A DNA stretch of 64,000 nucleotides from the NCBI GenBank assembly GCA_023374045.1, contig CM041783.1, positions 94,461,298 to 94,525,297 on the forward strand. The letters are read 5' to 3'. The position numbers and the translations under genes are program-made. The stretch is from Limonium bicolor. Taxonomy: Eukaryota; Streptophyta; Magnoliopsida; Caryophyllales; Plumbaginaceae. Every line of letters starts with the position of its first letter. Position 1 is the stretch's first letter. Shown piece by piece: positions 25,306-37,903 of the stretch. Below the pieces are notes generated by a model. That model worked only from the letters and a program-made list of their open reading frames with translations, did no database searches and had not been told where the DNA came from.

Positions 25306-27106
25306 TGATAAGTGTCCAAATGAGCATGTTTTATAGGTGTATTTCATATATTATATTAGCACTTTTCTTGCTCATTTCTCCACTTTGGTTAGTTTCCTCT
25401 AGTTTATGTTTTATTGGTAATCTTACAGATTTATTGGTTAAACATGAGGAAAACCAAGCTAGTAGCAAAGTAGACGAAGAGACGAACGCATAGGCGCAAA
25501 TGGATCTTAAATCGGAGCTAAAACGAATATTTTAGGAGCAAACTAATTTTCGTACGAACCACTGTCTGAAACAAGGACCTGTCCGAACCAGACTTGTCCG
25601 GACAGTGGTTCGGACGAGTCCAAAGTAACGTTCGTGTCATGTCCGATGAAAAAAGGCAGGACGCAACAAAAAATCGAACCGTCCGAACCATGGTGGTCCG
25701 GACGCCGGTTCGGACGCGGCAAAATGTGCAACCGTGTTACGTCCGTGCAAATAAGAGCGGACAAGAACAAAACAAGGACATGTTGTCCGTGGAAAAAAGC
25801 ACGGACAGAAGCAAGGACACAATGTGTCCGTGGATATTTGACCGGACAAGAAAGAAATGTTTGTGTGCTATCCATGGATAAAAGGCCGGACAACACTGAT
25901 GATGCGCCAATCCTGTCCGTGGAGAAAAGACCGGATGACAAATAGAGCTGCAACTACGCCGACCGTCTTCCCCAATTTTCTTCGACGCCTGCAAACATAT
26001 CTATCTACTCCATCAGCAATATCAGGCGCCGGCGCACTCCTCAAAATTGCTCACGCATGTTCCAGCCTGTCTTCAGCCTGTCTTCTTCCTCCTCCTTTCT
26101 TCTATAAAACCCACGCTCCTTCTGCTCAAATAAATGATCCCTTCCTCTGAGTCCAAAGTTCACCACCGTTCATCAAACCAAGACAATCGACCACAACACA
26201 AACCACACCTACGATCCATTCCATCCTCTTATCCCCCACTTCTCCATTTTATTTTTATTCTTCATTCCACCACTCAGGAGAAGCACGATAAGAAGAGGAG
26301 AAGAGAAGCAGCTGGAGCAACAGCGAGTCACACTCCCGTCTCCTCCAGCAGTCTCCAAAATAATGGCTACTTCTATCTTTATTTTATTTTCAGTCGTGTT
26401 AATGTCTGAGTAATTTTATATTTGTGTTTAGGATGGGTGTTTAACCCCTAATAATTCAGACTTATTTATAATACCAAGTTTGCTTATAAATATTTGTTTT
26501 GTCTCTCTAAATTATTTAATGCTTAACAACTGATCATTTTTACGCATTTACGGTTTCTCTTATTTCAATGATTTTGTAAATTAGAGAATAGACCACAAAG
26601 AGAGACAAACGTTAGATATTATCTCCTTGATTAGCAGATAAAATCCATCGCTGTTATTAAAAGAATTCTTGCTAAATGCTAATAATGATTTTAGACTTTT
26701 TCTGATTGTAAAAAGTCTATTGAATTAATTAAGAGTTGTCCTTATCTATGATTTAGGAAGGCCACAAGATAAATTCTTAACAGACAAATAAGAGCAAGCT
26801 AGGATTATAATTAATGTCTGAAATATACTTGGGCGATTCCACCTTCCTTAGCACATTTTCCATCCATTCAATACATTACAGTTTTATTTAAGCTTTTAAT
26901 TATTTTATTTTTCCAACACCAAGATTGCCACTGGCTAAACCCCAATTTACATTTTATGCACTTTTATTTATCTTCTTGTACATTTACTAACTTGATAATT
27001 AATTAGATAGTTGCGAAGTCTCTGTGGATACGACCTTGTTGTACTACAATGATTGGGTTCACTGCTCATAAGTAGCAAGATAGTTTAACTACTATTTTGC
27101 CTAACA
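25306..27106 (+). mobile_element. Athila/Tat-like retrotransposon 5' LTR (1.8 kb)
   Basis: The LTR begins TGATAAGTGTCC inside the CACTA-1 transposase and ends CTAACA, six bases before a tRNA-Asp primer binding site. Near its end it has CTGTGGATACGACCTTG, a sequence found near the ends of plant Athila/Tat-type LTRs. Overlapping open frames on both strands at 25543-25953 come from an absence of stops in a CGGAC-rich tract, not from a gene. The partner LTR is not in the window. Confidence 0.85.
25558..25945 (+). repeat. Cluster of TGTCCG/CGGACA inverted motifs in the Athila-like LTR
   Basis: About twenty copies of GTCCG or its complement CGGAC alternate over ~390 bp and form many small dyads, for example TTGTCCGGACAG, GTTCGGAC, and TGTCCGTG with CACGGACA separated by eight bases (about 25785-25808). 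The tract is far richer in CG than the rest of the LTR. Confidence 0.75.
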
Positions 27107-27112
27107 AGTTTT

Positions 27113-27130
27113 TGGCGCCGTTGCCGGGGA
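27113..27130 (+). promoter_or_regulatory. Primer binding site for tRNA-Asp
   Basis: TGGCGCCGTTGCCGGGGA matches the complement of the 3' end of plant tRNA-Asp including CCA. It lies six bases after the LTR end. Athila and related Gypsy elements use this primer. Confidence 0.92.
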
Positions 27131-27953
27131 CTTCGGTCCAACTTCTGGTTTATTATCTGTTTGTTTATTTTATTTATACTAATTTCTGTCATTTAATTAT
27201 TCCAATAATTTAAATATCGCATTAATTACAGTTATTTATTTTTCAGTCATTTACTTTACTGTCATTTAATTCCCAGTCATTTAAATTTCAGCAATCTAAC
27301 TTCTAACATTAAATTTCAGTAATCTAACTTCTAACATTTAAATTTCAGTAAACTAATTTCTAACATTTAATTTTTTGTCATTTAGTTTTCTGTCATTTAA
27401 ATTTCCGTCATTAAATTTCTGTCAACTAATCCTAACATTTAATTTCTGTCTTTAAATTCTGTAATTTAAATTCTGTCAACTAATTCCTAACATTAAATTT
27501 TAGTCATCTAATTACTAACATTTAAATTTTGTCATTTAATTTCTGTCATTTAAATTCCCTTGTCACTAACATTTAAATTTATCATTTAAATTCCTGCAAT
27601 TTCATTCTGCCCTTCTTACTTTTGTTCATTTTTTTAATTTTCTTCTGTATTAAATATATTAAATCTATTCATTTAAATTTAAATTTTGCAATAATAATTT
27701 ACTTTCTCTTATTATTTACTTAAACTGCATTATTTTTGTTCCTTTTTGTTCACTTATTTTCGGTCTTTTTACTCTTGTTAAAAATTATAAAAAAAGATAT
27801 ATATATATATATATATATAATTTTTGTTTAATTAAAGTTTATCAGCCTATTTCAATATCTCTGCTTTATTTATCTATTTACTGTTAATTTCGCAATTTCT
27901 CACAAATCGAATTATCTTCTGTATTTTTGTTTTGTTTTTAAGGCATAATTCTG
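27131..27953 (+). mobile_element. Athila-like untranslated leader with degenerate short repeats
   Basis: The leader is very A+T-rich. From about 27185 to 27600 it consists of loose repeats of the type TTTCTGTCATTTAAA and TTCTAACATTTAAA at roughly 15-30 bp intervals. A (TA)n microsatellite occupies about 27797-27820. There is no coding frame before the ATG at 27954. Confidence 0.75.
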
Positions 27954-28189
27954 ATGGATGGTCAATACGATCAAGCAGGAGGTTGGTATGATTACCCCTA
28001 TGGCGCAGAGAACTACAATCAATGGATTGTATGTCAAAGGTGCGGAGAGTACCATGAAAGCCCCTAATGTTTAGACCCAAATGCTGAATTGAGAGCTCTC
28101 TTGGAGGATTTCAAGTCATCTCTCAAGCCTACCCCCATCTTTGTGTGCCGAGAGTGTGGAGGAGACCATGAAAGTTCCCATTGTCCTAT
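27954..28189 (+). pseudogene. Athila-like gag start with two zinc knuckles, interrupted
   Basis: The frame starts MDGQYDQAGGWYDYPYG. A CQRCGEYHESP motif is followed by an in-frame TAA (28065) and then Cys; the frame goes on through LDPNAELRALLEDFKSSLK to a second motif, CRECGGDHESSHC. Both fit C-X2-C-X3-H-X4-C, the zinc-knuckle form seen in Athila/Tat-type gag proteins (there usually like CELCGG.H). The TAA lies inside the first knuckle and is a single-codon loss. Knuckles so near the N-terminus are unusual, because gag normally has them at its C-terminal end, so the upstream gag may be deleted. Element D interrupts the frame at 28190. Confidence 0.6.
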
Positions 28190-31100
28190 TGTAACACCCA
28201 TCCAACAACAAATACATAACAAACAATCTGCAGCGGAATACACAACTCATCAAATAACTCAACTCGCTGGTGTTACACGCCGTTAACCACCCACGTGGCT
28301 AACAAGGCTAATACACATACATTGTACCGGTCTGATGGGCTAAATTCCCGAGCGACTACACATTACTATCCCTTTCCATTAACAACAACAACAACGTACA
28401 CCTATTCTTAACTATACCGAGTATTTATAAACTGATGCCGACAACAATTTCGGTCTTACTACACCTACTGTATACATACACTTTAAATGATTACCCATGT
28501 ACAACGACTACCCGTCCTACTCTCGAACGGCTTCCAGCACTTCGTACCTGAAATATGAAAAGAAGAGAAAGGGTGGCCCCTAAGGGGCTCAGCACCTTTG
28601 CTGGTATGGTAATCCCGCAGCCCACATGCTACCGGGCCACGCACAACTAATTGTCGTCTTAGCATGCGGTTGATTATTTTTAAATCATGCATGCAACTGT
28701 AAACACACAACACATAATCATTTCGCCTCAACGGGCTCAACAAACGGATAATATATCCTTACTTAATAAGTCACTCAAGGTATTCAATATCCCTAGAGTG
28801 TTCCTCCTCTAATGGAGCTACTTCCTTAACAGACGACACTTACCCTTAAATCGGGTTAACCTTAAACGCCTCTTTTCTCAAACTGGGATTCATATCCATG
28901 ATCCACATACTCCACATTTTACAACTTATAACATACACTACATAACAACACTTAACAACACTTTGCACGTTTCCACGTGCACAACATACACCACAATAGA
29001 TATTGCATCACAACAAAGATACATAACATAACGGGAATGGTCCTCTTAGGAACCGACCCAAACATTGTTAATTCACTGGGAGAGCCTAGAGGATGCTGTC
29101 AAACTCATGCTAAGCTCGTTTACATAACTCGTTACCGTTCTGTTAGGCGAACGAATAACTTAACATAAAGATGGATCGGGTTTAGTGACCCGAACACAAC
29201 ATACATAATCCCCAACAGACGTGAGTCAAGAGCCTTGGTTAAGCTCAGGGGTGATCGAAGACCAATGAAGGAAGACAATCAACAGAGAGGAAGCTGAAGA
29301 AACTGTATACAACAACTCCCAAACAACGCGCGACCGGAAAAACCGGATTCCTCACCCCCCATAATATATAAATATTCACAGTTAAAGACTCCGCTGTGGA
29401 GCCTATCACATCAGCACACAATACAGTATTAGAACTGGGTTAAACATACAAGGGAGATCCCTACATTCACTTACACAACATCACATAATCAACTCACGCA
29501 TAGCCGTGGTTAGAACGCCCATGGTTCGGGTCGTTTAATCCGAATACCGAACTCTCATGTGATCCTAGACTCAGTTAACTAAGGTTAACACTGCCGAGGT
29601 TAAATGGTATCGGAGTTGTACACGCCACATAAATGAATTACTGTAAACTCATTACATGTTTAATCTTACAACGTGGCAAACATACAGAAAAACACATTGG
29701 CATACAAGCCGGTGTAATCCGGTAGGACACAGGTTGCAAAGAAAACCATACCTGTCACCGGAGTCCACTTTACCACGTCCACTTATGTTCCTCGAGCGAT
29801 TCTCGAACAACTGTTAACATCACATGTGTTTTTATTAACATCGGGGTTTGCTTGATTATTTAATGTCTAACGCTTAACTTTCCCCGTTAACTTAGTTACA
29901 TAACTTTACATTTTAACTTGTTTTACTTTTACATTTTGATACAATTTTTCACCCACTTAATTGCCATTTAAAACTCACCTAACATGTCCTTAACAACCTT
30001 ATAACATCATTACCTATCAATCCCCATCATTACATATCATTTCATAACCTTTAACAACATTTTTGGTCCGACCGGACTTGCCGACCGGACTTACCCAAGT
30101 CCGGTCGATTCCAGAACACATTTCCGTCAAAATTTTTCTACTCCGACCGGACTTGTAAGTCCGGTCCTATGTCCGGTCCATTCCAGAAACTAATTCCCAC
30201 AGGGTAAACTGGCCCGACCGAACTTGCAAGTCCGGTCGCAAGTCCGGTCTGCCCCAGATCTTTGTTTTCCTTTTTACATTCAACTCCAAACTTCACCCCA
30301 CATATCCTAGTATACCCTAACCTCATTTGGGCACTTCAAACACACCCTTATCCATGTGCTAAACTCTTTAAATCACTCACCAAAACCATTTATCATTCAC
30401 AAACTTCTTACAAAGTTCCTAGCACTTGGAATGTTTCTCCTTAAGATTTCTAGGTGGATTTCACCTATAATGACCACTACACTAAAATGCTTCTTCACCT
30501 TCATACATCATCTCCCAAGCATCTCCTCTTACTAGCCAAATCCTCTTTTCACAACTTCTTGGATTCCTCTCAAAACCTTACCTAAACCTCATTCCTCCTT
30601 ATACATCAACTTTACCCAACTTAAAACAAACTTCTCCAAGACTTTATTTCATCCTAAAACACTCATTAAATCCTAGAACTTCCAAGATAGCACCTAAATC
30701 CTTGTAACACCTTAATGCACGTTTTCTTCCTTAGCGAAACATTTGTTCACCTTTAATACTTCCTAGTTCACCAAAACTTTCTTAAAACACTTAGAACTTC
30801 TCACACATTTCCCAAATTTGGCCATAGCTTCTCTTGTATTTACTCACATCCAAACACTTAGGTTTTTACCTTGTCATTCAAGAACACCTAAAATCCATCA
30901 AACACATCTTTATACACAAACTTCACACATTTAGCACTACATCACAATATAGTGCATAACTTAAATTGCTTGGCACTTAGGCCCTTAAATAACATGGCTC
31001 TTAGGCCCTTAAATTGCATAACCTTAAACACTGAATTTCCCACATAAATAATGCCTTTGACCTGCAAATACATACACCAATACATATGTTCTTTTACTAG

Positions 31101-32675
31101 TCTCTTGAGAACACTTTACTAGGTCATTCACCATTTGCTCTTTAGGTAGTTTTAACAAGCATTATAAGCTTATTTCTCCTAAGGCATTAAACCACATTAA
31201 GATAGCATATTTACCTCTTTTCCTCCCAAATTTCTTTCTTGTTTCCTTACAAAACCGGTAAGGCATTTGGTTCCTTGCCAACTACTAAACATTATACAAA
31301 CAACATAATGAGTATTCAAGCTTTAAGCTCCATCTCATTGTAAACCCTAGGTTTACATTATTTCAAAACATTAATGTAGTTGTTTTACCTTAATCTTTGA
31401 AGGGTGTTTGAATATCTATGAAGAGAGGACTCCACCTAGTCCTTGAAAGATTCAAATGGAGCTAGAACAAAGCAACACAAGGAGCCCCATCAATGAATAT
31501 TTTCGGTCACACACAAAACATGGAGGAAACTTGATTTTTCTTTGAGATTCCTTACCTAGGAGCAAAGGAGATCAATAATATGTGGAAAGACAAGCTCAAG
31601 CTCCATCAATGGTGGAACTCCATGGCACCGAAATGGTGATCTTGAAATTTTGAGAAGATAGGAATGAAGAGCTTGATGAGAGGAAGAGAATGGTGGTGTT
31701 TGTTTTTGATTTGGTTAAGTGAGCTAGGTTTTACAAGAGTTCAAAGGTGACTTCCATGGTGGTGGTGCTGTATGAACGTGAGAGAACAGCAAGAAGAAGA
31801 GAGGTGAAGAGAGTGGAGCCGTGTGAAATGAAGAAAGGAATGAGAGAAATGAGATAAGTTTGCTTTTTAGAAGATATTTGTACTTAAAAGCAAATAGTAA
31901 CTATATTAGTCATCTTTATTTCTTTAACAAGTTAACAAGTGAGTGGTGAGTCACCACACCTTAAAAACCGGCCCCCTTTATTACATAGGGTATTATAGTC
32001 TTTGTTGGTCCATTTAATTACTTGTAACATTATATGTTACAACTAGCTTATAAAAATCACTATTCACAAAACAAGGCACATAGAAGTGAAATTTTGATTT
32101 CCCATTGATATAGACTTCCAAATGTGATACTATATAGTACACATGTATATTTAAGAGTAATGATGGACATTTAGCCACTCAAAACTCATTTACAAGACAA
32201 TTTTTCAAAAACGTGCTTTAAGACTCCTTAAAGCACATTTTGTGTTTTAACTTGTTTTCAAGCTTGGTTTTCTTTAGTAATTGATTTAATATGTTCATTA
32301 ACATATAAATAAGGTATAGGTATGACCATTAGGTCTTATACAAATTCATCCCAAGCTTAGAGCACATTTTTGCTCATATTGACTTTAAGGTATTTCTTGT
32401 GTTTTATTGGTTTTTTTTAACTGCCCACCAAGGTTTCCTAAGGACTTATTTAGCCTTATTAAATCATAATTGAATATTATTAAGTCTTGGTAGGCTCTTT
32501 GGGTCCTAACCAAGTTCACTCATAGCTTAGAGCATGTTTTTGCTCAAACTGTGTCTTAATGCTTTATTGCATTTACTATGGTCTAAATTGTTCACTGATG
32601 TTACTAAGGCACTTTTTAGCCTTTACATACCATAGTTTGATATTTAAACCACATATCAAGGTTTGGGGTATTTCA
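28190..32675 (-). mobile_element. Gypsy element D 3' LTR (4.5 kb)
   Basis: Read on the minus strand, the LTR starts TGAAATACCCC at 32675, directly after a PPT, and ends GGGTGTTACA at 28190. It is inserted in the Athila-like gag; bases 28185-28189 (CCTAT) should be one TSD copy. It shares organisation with the C LTR, including a reversed pyrimidine-rich leader (about 31800) and a dyad array at 30062-30255. The sequence is clearly diverged from C. Confidence 0.9.
30062..30255 (-). repeat. Dyad array in the D LTR
   Basis: Three units with CGACCGGACTTG and CAAGTCCGGTCG type arms are separated by spacers containing TTCCAGAA, the complement of the TTCTGGAA seen in C. Position within the LTR and unit spacing match the C array, but the arms are different (ACCGGACTT rather than ACCGACCTT). 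Confidence 0.8.
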
Positions 32676-32712
32676 ATCTACCCCCCTTAAAAGAACTTCG
32701 TCCTCGAAGTTC
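32676..32712 (-). promoter_or_regulatory. 3' polypurine tract with upstream hairpin, element D
   Basis: On the minus strand the hairpin GAACTTCG, loop AGGA, CGAAGTTC is followed by TTTTAAGGGGGGTAGAT and the LTR start. In element C the arms are GAACTTTG and CAAAGTTC, a compensated change. Confidence 0.85.
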
Positions 32713-32798
32713 ACACTTTCCACACATCATTAGATTTGAACACAGGAATCACTTGGAAATAAACTTCCATAACCAAACACACTTTACATCACAACCTC

Positions 32799-33031
32799 GG
32801 ACTTAATGGTCCGGGCAACACATTCACATCCACACATAACATAACATATCCACATGATAACCTCGGACTCTTTGGTCGGGTATCTTAACAACACTTACAC
32901 CTACATAACAACCCCTTGGACTCACTGGTCTCGGGTAACATCACAACATTTGGACACATAGGTCTCCATAACATAACAGTCTTCAGACACTTAGGTCTAT
33001 GTAACACAACACATTTAGACTCATAGGTCTA
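32799..33031 (-). repeat. Six short GGAC...GTCC-type foldbacks in tandem
   Basis: At intervals of roughly 30-60 bp there are foldbacks such as GGACTTAATGGTCC, GACTCTTTGGTC, GGACTCACTGGTC, GACACATAGGTC, AGACACTTAGGTCT and TAGACTCATAGGTCTA. Stems are kept while bases change together in the arms. They lie between the two polypurine tracts of element D. I could not see the same array in C. Confidence 0.6.
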
Positions 33032-34014
33032 AATAGCATACACTTTTAGGAGATCAAAGTCAAAATAACATTTATTACACATACCACACAACATGTCATA
33101 GCATGTATAACAATCCAAAAATATCTTTTACATACACACTGTGATCCCGCAGAACCCGGTCGCGATGGACACCTTCCGTCCCCGTGCCTTTGGGAGATTA
33201 AAACAATCACTTAAGTTAAAATTTCCTTGTGAGGTTAAGTAAGAAGACTTTAATTACGTAAAGTATCCATCAACGTTTTATAAATACCAATTTAAAATCC
33301 TTTTGAAAACACACACAACTCCAAGTCCAACTTAAGCTCTTTGCTTCATTTCTTAGCGTGGTTATTTGTGACCACTTATAGGGAGTTTCAAGAGTCATCC
33401 AACCCTGATGTGATCAGCATCAGTGTTGAACTATCCTTCCACCCAATTTGTGTTCGGCTTCCCTTGATCACATGCAAATCAAGTTCCACCTCCCACTTCA
33501 TTTTCAAGCATCAAGTAAATCACTCATTTCCAATTTTCTATCTTTTTAATCATTCTAATCATGATCATACATCTCCAAAGGATAGAACTCCGTCTATCAG
33601 TTACCTCCACTCACTTTAATCCTGTTGCCTAGGGAATCTTATTCTCACTAGGTTCTATGTCGGTATCATGCCCTTTCTTGAATCACTATATAGTATGTAT
33701 ATACACATATATTTTATCAAAATACAACACACAACTTCACATTTATACACTGTCGGGGCTTTTGTTCCCCCGGGAGCTTCTCTACTCCCCACACTTGTAC
33801 TATCACACACAACTGTTAACAAATACACACACTTATCACAATGGTATTCGCATCTTCTGTGCGCAATTACCACAATTAAACCATGAATGAATGTGTATGT
33901 TTACGTAACACACACACCAATCATCAAAACAATAATATATTTTGTGCTATGCACAATATAAATCACATACACTACGTACACTTGTACGGTAATATACACT
34001 AAGTGGTTTTGCGC

Positions 34015-34050
34015 TCTACCCCCCTTAAAAGGGATTACGCCCACGTAATC
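34015..34050 (-). promoter_or_regulatory. Internal polypurine-tract module with hairpin, element D
   Basis: On the minus strand GATTACG, loop TGGG, CGTAATC precedes CCTTTTAAGGGGGGTAGAG. It lies ~1.3 kb before the 3' PPT, as in element C. Confidence 0.75.
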
Positions 34051-36653
34051 AATCACTAAACATTGGCTTAAATGTTCTGTCGTCGTGAAGTGTTTTAACT
34101 TCCACGCGGTCTATTACACAATGGATTCTGATTAGAGGATCTTAACCATATTGGCGGTTTAGTTCCTAAACCAAGAATTCTCATTGGAGTTTGTTTAAAC
34201 TCTTAGTTGGTTTCGATTCTGGCCTGTTAGGCTTCTAGGCGTTAATAATTAGCCATTCACTCATGTTCACCATGTACATTCAACACTTGAATCACTGGCT
34301 CACTAGTTTCTGCTACGAAACTCTAATAACTGTAGATCCTAATTTCCTCATTTGTTATTCTTACTGTATTGTACATCCCCAATTGTCACCTTCATCTTGG
34401 TAACAATGGTTTCTCAACCGACGCGTGGTATCTCTTACCGTTAGCGAATTCGGTGGGTTACAAACTTTCTATCCACTTCCATAACAATTTATGTGTATAC
34501 AGCTGTGTATTTCACAATGATTGACTTGTCCCTTCCGACTTACTGTCGGTTTGAGATTGAGCTACTACCTAGTGTGTAGTGCTCACTTACTGTTATTCAT
34601 GTCTCCACATTTGTTTTGTACAAGTACTCCTATTGGTGCGGTCTTGCATTTCCTATGCATCGGCCATTATAACATTATTCCTCCATAATTAACATGTTTC
34701 CAATTCCTAGCTATCCACTCGATCATTACTGCGCAAGTGCAATACCAAAACACTCAGTCATACAGAGTGCAGAGGCGTAAACTCTTGACAGTAAATCCCT
34801 TATGTGATTGCAGTAGGAATTCACACTGAGTTCTTATCACATAGTACCGACCATTGGCTTATTGCCCAGTCTGTGTATCATCACTTGCTTGCATGTCCAT
34901 TGAGTTTAACTCATAACTGGTCTTATCCGTCATATCATTATTTAACAACACTTATACAACGGTCGCTTACTGCGCCCGTGCTCTCATTGTATAACACTAA
35001 CTCACATCGTATTTACTTGTCACATTAACTTCCACGCATATACTTACATTATTCACATTATGGTTCATTACTCATTGGGATGACTACTGAATGCTCCTTG
35101 AGCATCGATCATTCGAGTCACAAGCCGGCATTATTTAGCTCGGTGTTTCACTTTATACACACGTACTATTAAGCTAACTGCTCTCTTTCAATAATAATAT
35201 CATCCATCCTTAACATATTTCTTGAGCTTGGTTCACATAACTACCGCTCCTGCGGTCTCACATATCGAGAGGTATCCCACTCTTAATGCAGTGGTTCGTT
35301 TACCACTCTATTCACTTATACAACATAAACTTCTGCAATCGGTCTAATTTATATAACATATCTTGCTTATGGCCTATAAGCCTTATTTTTGCCTGAGCTG
35401 CGCTCATTATAGGCTGTCCACACACATGTACTTCTCTATACAATATTACATGGTTTGGATGTTATATTGAGCTCCATGACAAGGTCGTTGCATTCCGTTT
35501 CCTTTCATGGGATGCCCCTTAGGATTGTCAGTCCGTCTCCTGACAACTTATGTCTAAACAGGGTGTTAGTTTCAACCCTTGTGTTTCTGTCATGTCATTT
35601 GGTGCCATTATTGTTGATGTAAACACCCTTCGAAGATTGCTCCTGGGTGTTGCTAAGTTATTCCATCACATCTGGCTTACATATTGGTATATTCGGTTAG
35701 CCACGCCGTTTGCGTTCTTAACTGGTTTATTATCTTCTTCTGTGAAGATCAACATTTCCTGGTATTGTAGGTATTCATTCTGGGAGTTTCATCCCGTTCA
35801 TTGCACGTTAATGTGTCCACATTAGGCATCTGCCTTGCCATGCACAGGCTGGGTCTCGTTCCAGCTATCATGTTTATCCCTGAGGATCCTCAAGTCATAT
35901 ACGATGTCTTTACATTCAGTTAGTGCACTTCGCACCTCCTGACTCTTAAACATTCCTTGGAAGGAATTCACTAATTCCTTTAGTCTCGTTAATTTAACTG
36001 AGTTCCTTAACTTCAACTATTCCTTGTAATCCTTAGCTCTTGTTTGACTCATACTGCGGACCGTAGACGGAGTCGACTACTTCCCGTGTTTCGGACTCCA
36101 CTCGTATACATATGTGGGGTACCATAATGATACATTGCTACCTACCCAACTAACCCATAAGTAGGTCTGTCAGGCCCACAAGCTCCTATCGGAGTGTGGT
36201 CGTCCCACAATTCAGTTGGTACACTCGTAGTGTCCGTCACACGCCTAGGTGAAGTATTCTGTTGTCAACTCCCTTATATTGTCCCCTGACAATATACGTT
36301 CCGTGCTTCCCGAACTTAATCGAAGGAAAGTTCATCCACTGTTGTATCTATCATCTGCCCTTGGTTTTACTGGTTTGGTTTAAAAGAAGGTTGGAAAGAA
36401 GTGTTGGTTTGAAGGAAAATTTGGTTTTGAAAAGAAAAGGGTTTGAATAAATCTGGGTTTGAAAGAAAATTTTCATGGTTTCACAACATCTTTACCTTAG
36501 CCAAGTCTAGCTTCTTGCTGACTGGTGTACTTACAATCACAGAGGTTAGGCTATTAAGCCCTTCCACGGTTACAATGATCTCACTTAACTTCATGGTACT
36601 TCACCAAGTACTTCGTAGTGGTTATAAATTTCCCGAACAGCCCTGTTATAGCA

Positions 36654-36673
36654 GCACTTGCTACGGCAAGTGC
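36654..36673 (-). other. Conserved 8-bp stem in the element D internal region
   Basis: On the minus strand the stem is GCACTTGC, loop CGTA, GCAAGTGC. Sequence just upstream (GCATGGC) is shared with element C. Confidence 0.75.
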
Positions 36674-37120
36674 GCCATGCTAACTGGCTATCGGTTTAAC
36701 ACATACCAATTATGGTATTGTTTTTACTCATATTGCATCAGTGGCCTTGTTGGCCCTTACTGATCTCACTGCCTTGATAATAACCTCTGGGTAACTCCTC
36801 ACTGTATTCATATGGTAATTATCAACTGGGGTGTCTCCCACTCTTGGAGTCCCTCTTTACTTAGTATCGTATCCTCTTTATAGCCCGTCCACGCACTTGT
36901 CGTGGTTACTGAGACTTGTCTCTTGTTTGGGCACTACGTTGTAGTTCCTTTGTCGGTTGGTATACCGTTGGTGTTTTATTTATCAACTGTGGTTCCGTAG
37001 ACACTTGTCTCGGGTGTTATTAATCCATTTCTTGCCTGTTGCACGGTAGGTGCGTTGCAAGCTGGTTATTATTCGACTGCTCTGCATGTCGACCAGGTTG
37101 TCGGAAATTCTATTCTCTTA

Positions 37121-37903
37121 TACACAAAATTCACATTTAGCACTACATCACAATATGTGCATAACTTAAATTGCTTGGCACTTAGGCCCTTAAATAACAT
37201 GGCTCTTAGGCCCTTAAATTGCATAACCTTAAACACTGAATTTCCCACATAAATAATGCCTTTGACTGCAAATACATACACCAATACATATGTTCTTTTA
37301 CTAGTCTCTTGAGAACACTTTACTAGGTCATTCACCATTTGCTCTTTAGGTAGTTTTAACAAGCATTATAAGCTTATTTCTCATTAATTATTAAAACCAC
37401 ATTAAGATAGCATATTTACCTCTTTTCCTCCCAAATTTCTTTCTTGTTTCCTACCAAAACCGGTAAGGCATTTGGTTCCTTGCCCACTACTAAAACATAT
37501 ACAAAACAACATAATGAGTATTCAAGCTTTAAGCTCCATCTCATTGTAAACCCTAGGTTTACATTATTTCAAAACATTAATGTAGTTGTTTTACCTTAAT
37601 CTTTGAAGGGTGTTTGAATATCTATGAAGAGAGGACTCCACCTAGTCCTTGAAAGATTCAAATGGAGCTAGAACAAAGCAACACAAGGAGCCCCATCAAT
37701 GAATATTTTCGGTCACACACAAAACATGGAGGAAACTTGATTTTTCTTTGAGATTCCTTACCTAGGAGCAAAGGAGATCAATAATATGTGGAAAGACAAG
37801 CTCAAGCTCCATCAATGGTGGAACTCCATGGCACCGAAATGGTGATCTTGAAATTTTGAGAAGATAGGAATGAAGAGCTTGATGAGAGGAAGAGAATGGT
37901 GGT
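37121..37903 (-). mobile_element. Truncated LTR segment of element D
   Basis: From about 37121 to the N gap the sequence repeats D LTR positions ~30907-31722 with few differences. It is probably the remnant of D's other (5') LTR after a deletion that removed its PBS half. CTTATACACAAA near the junction resembles sequence at the matching LTR site. The rest of this LTR is lost or lies in the gap. Confidence 0.75.

Larger units (their letters stand above)
32676..37120 (-). mobile_element. Element D internal region, decayed gag-pol
   Basis: The region is the reverse-strand counterpart of the C and E internal regions. Landmarks are the 3' PPT (32676), the internal PPT module (34015-34050) and the 8-bp stem (36654-36673). 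Near 34460 to 34385 the minus strand reads EFANGKRYHASVEKPL, which resembles the Gypsy integrase segment EFAYNNSYHSSI; a stop follows soon after. A gag-start-like motif (CAGTCGAATAA) lies near 37070-37100. About 350 bp next to the PBS, the PBS and ~2.7 kb of the 5' LTR are missing: at 37121 the sequence jumps into the middle of an LTR. Confidence 0.65.

Noticed and set aside
25543..25994. Overlapping open frames on both strands, up to 136 codons
   Set aside because: They result from the stop-poor CGGAC/GTCCG repeat tract in an LTR. No frame resembles a protein family, and the strands mirror each other.
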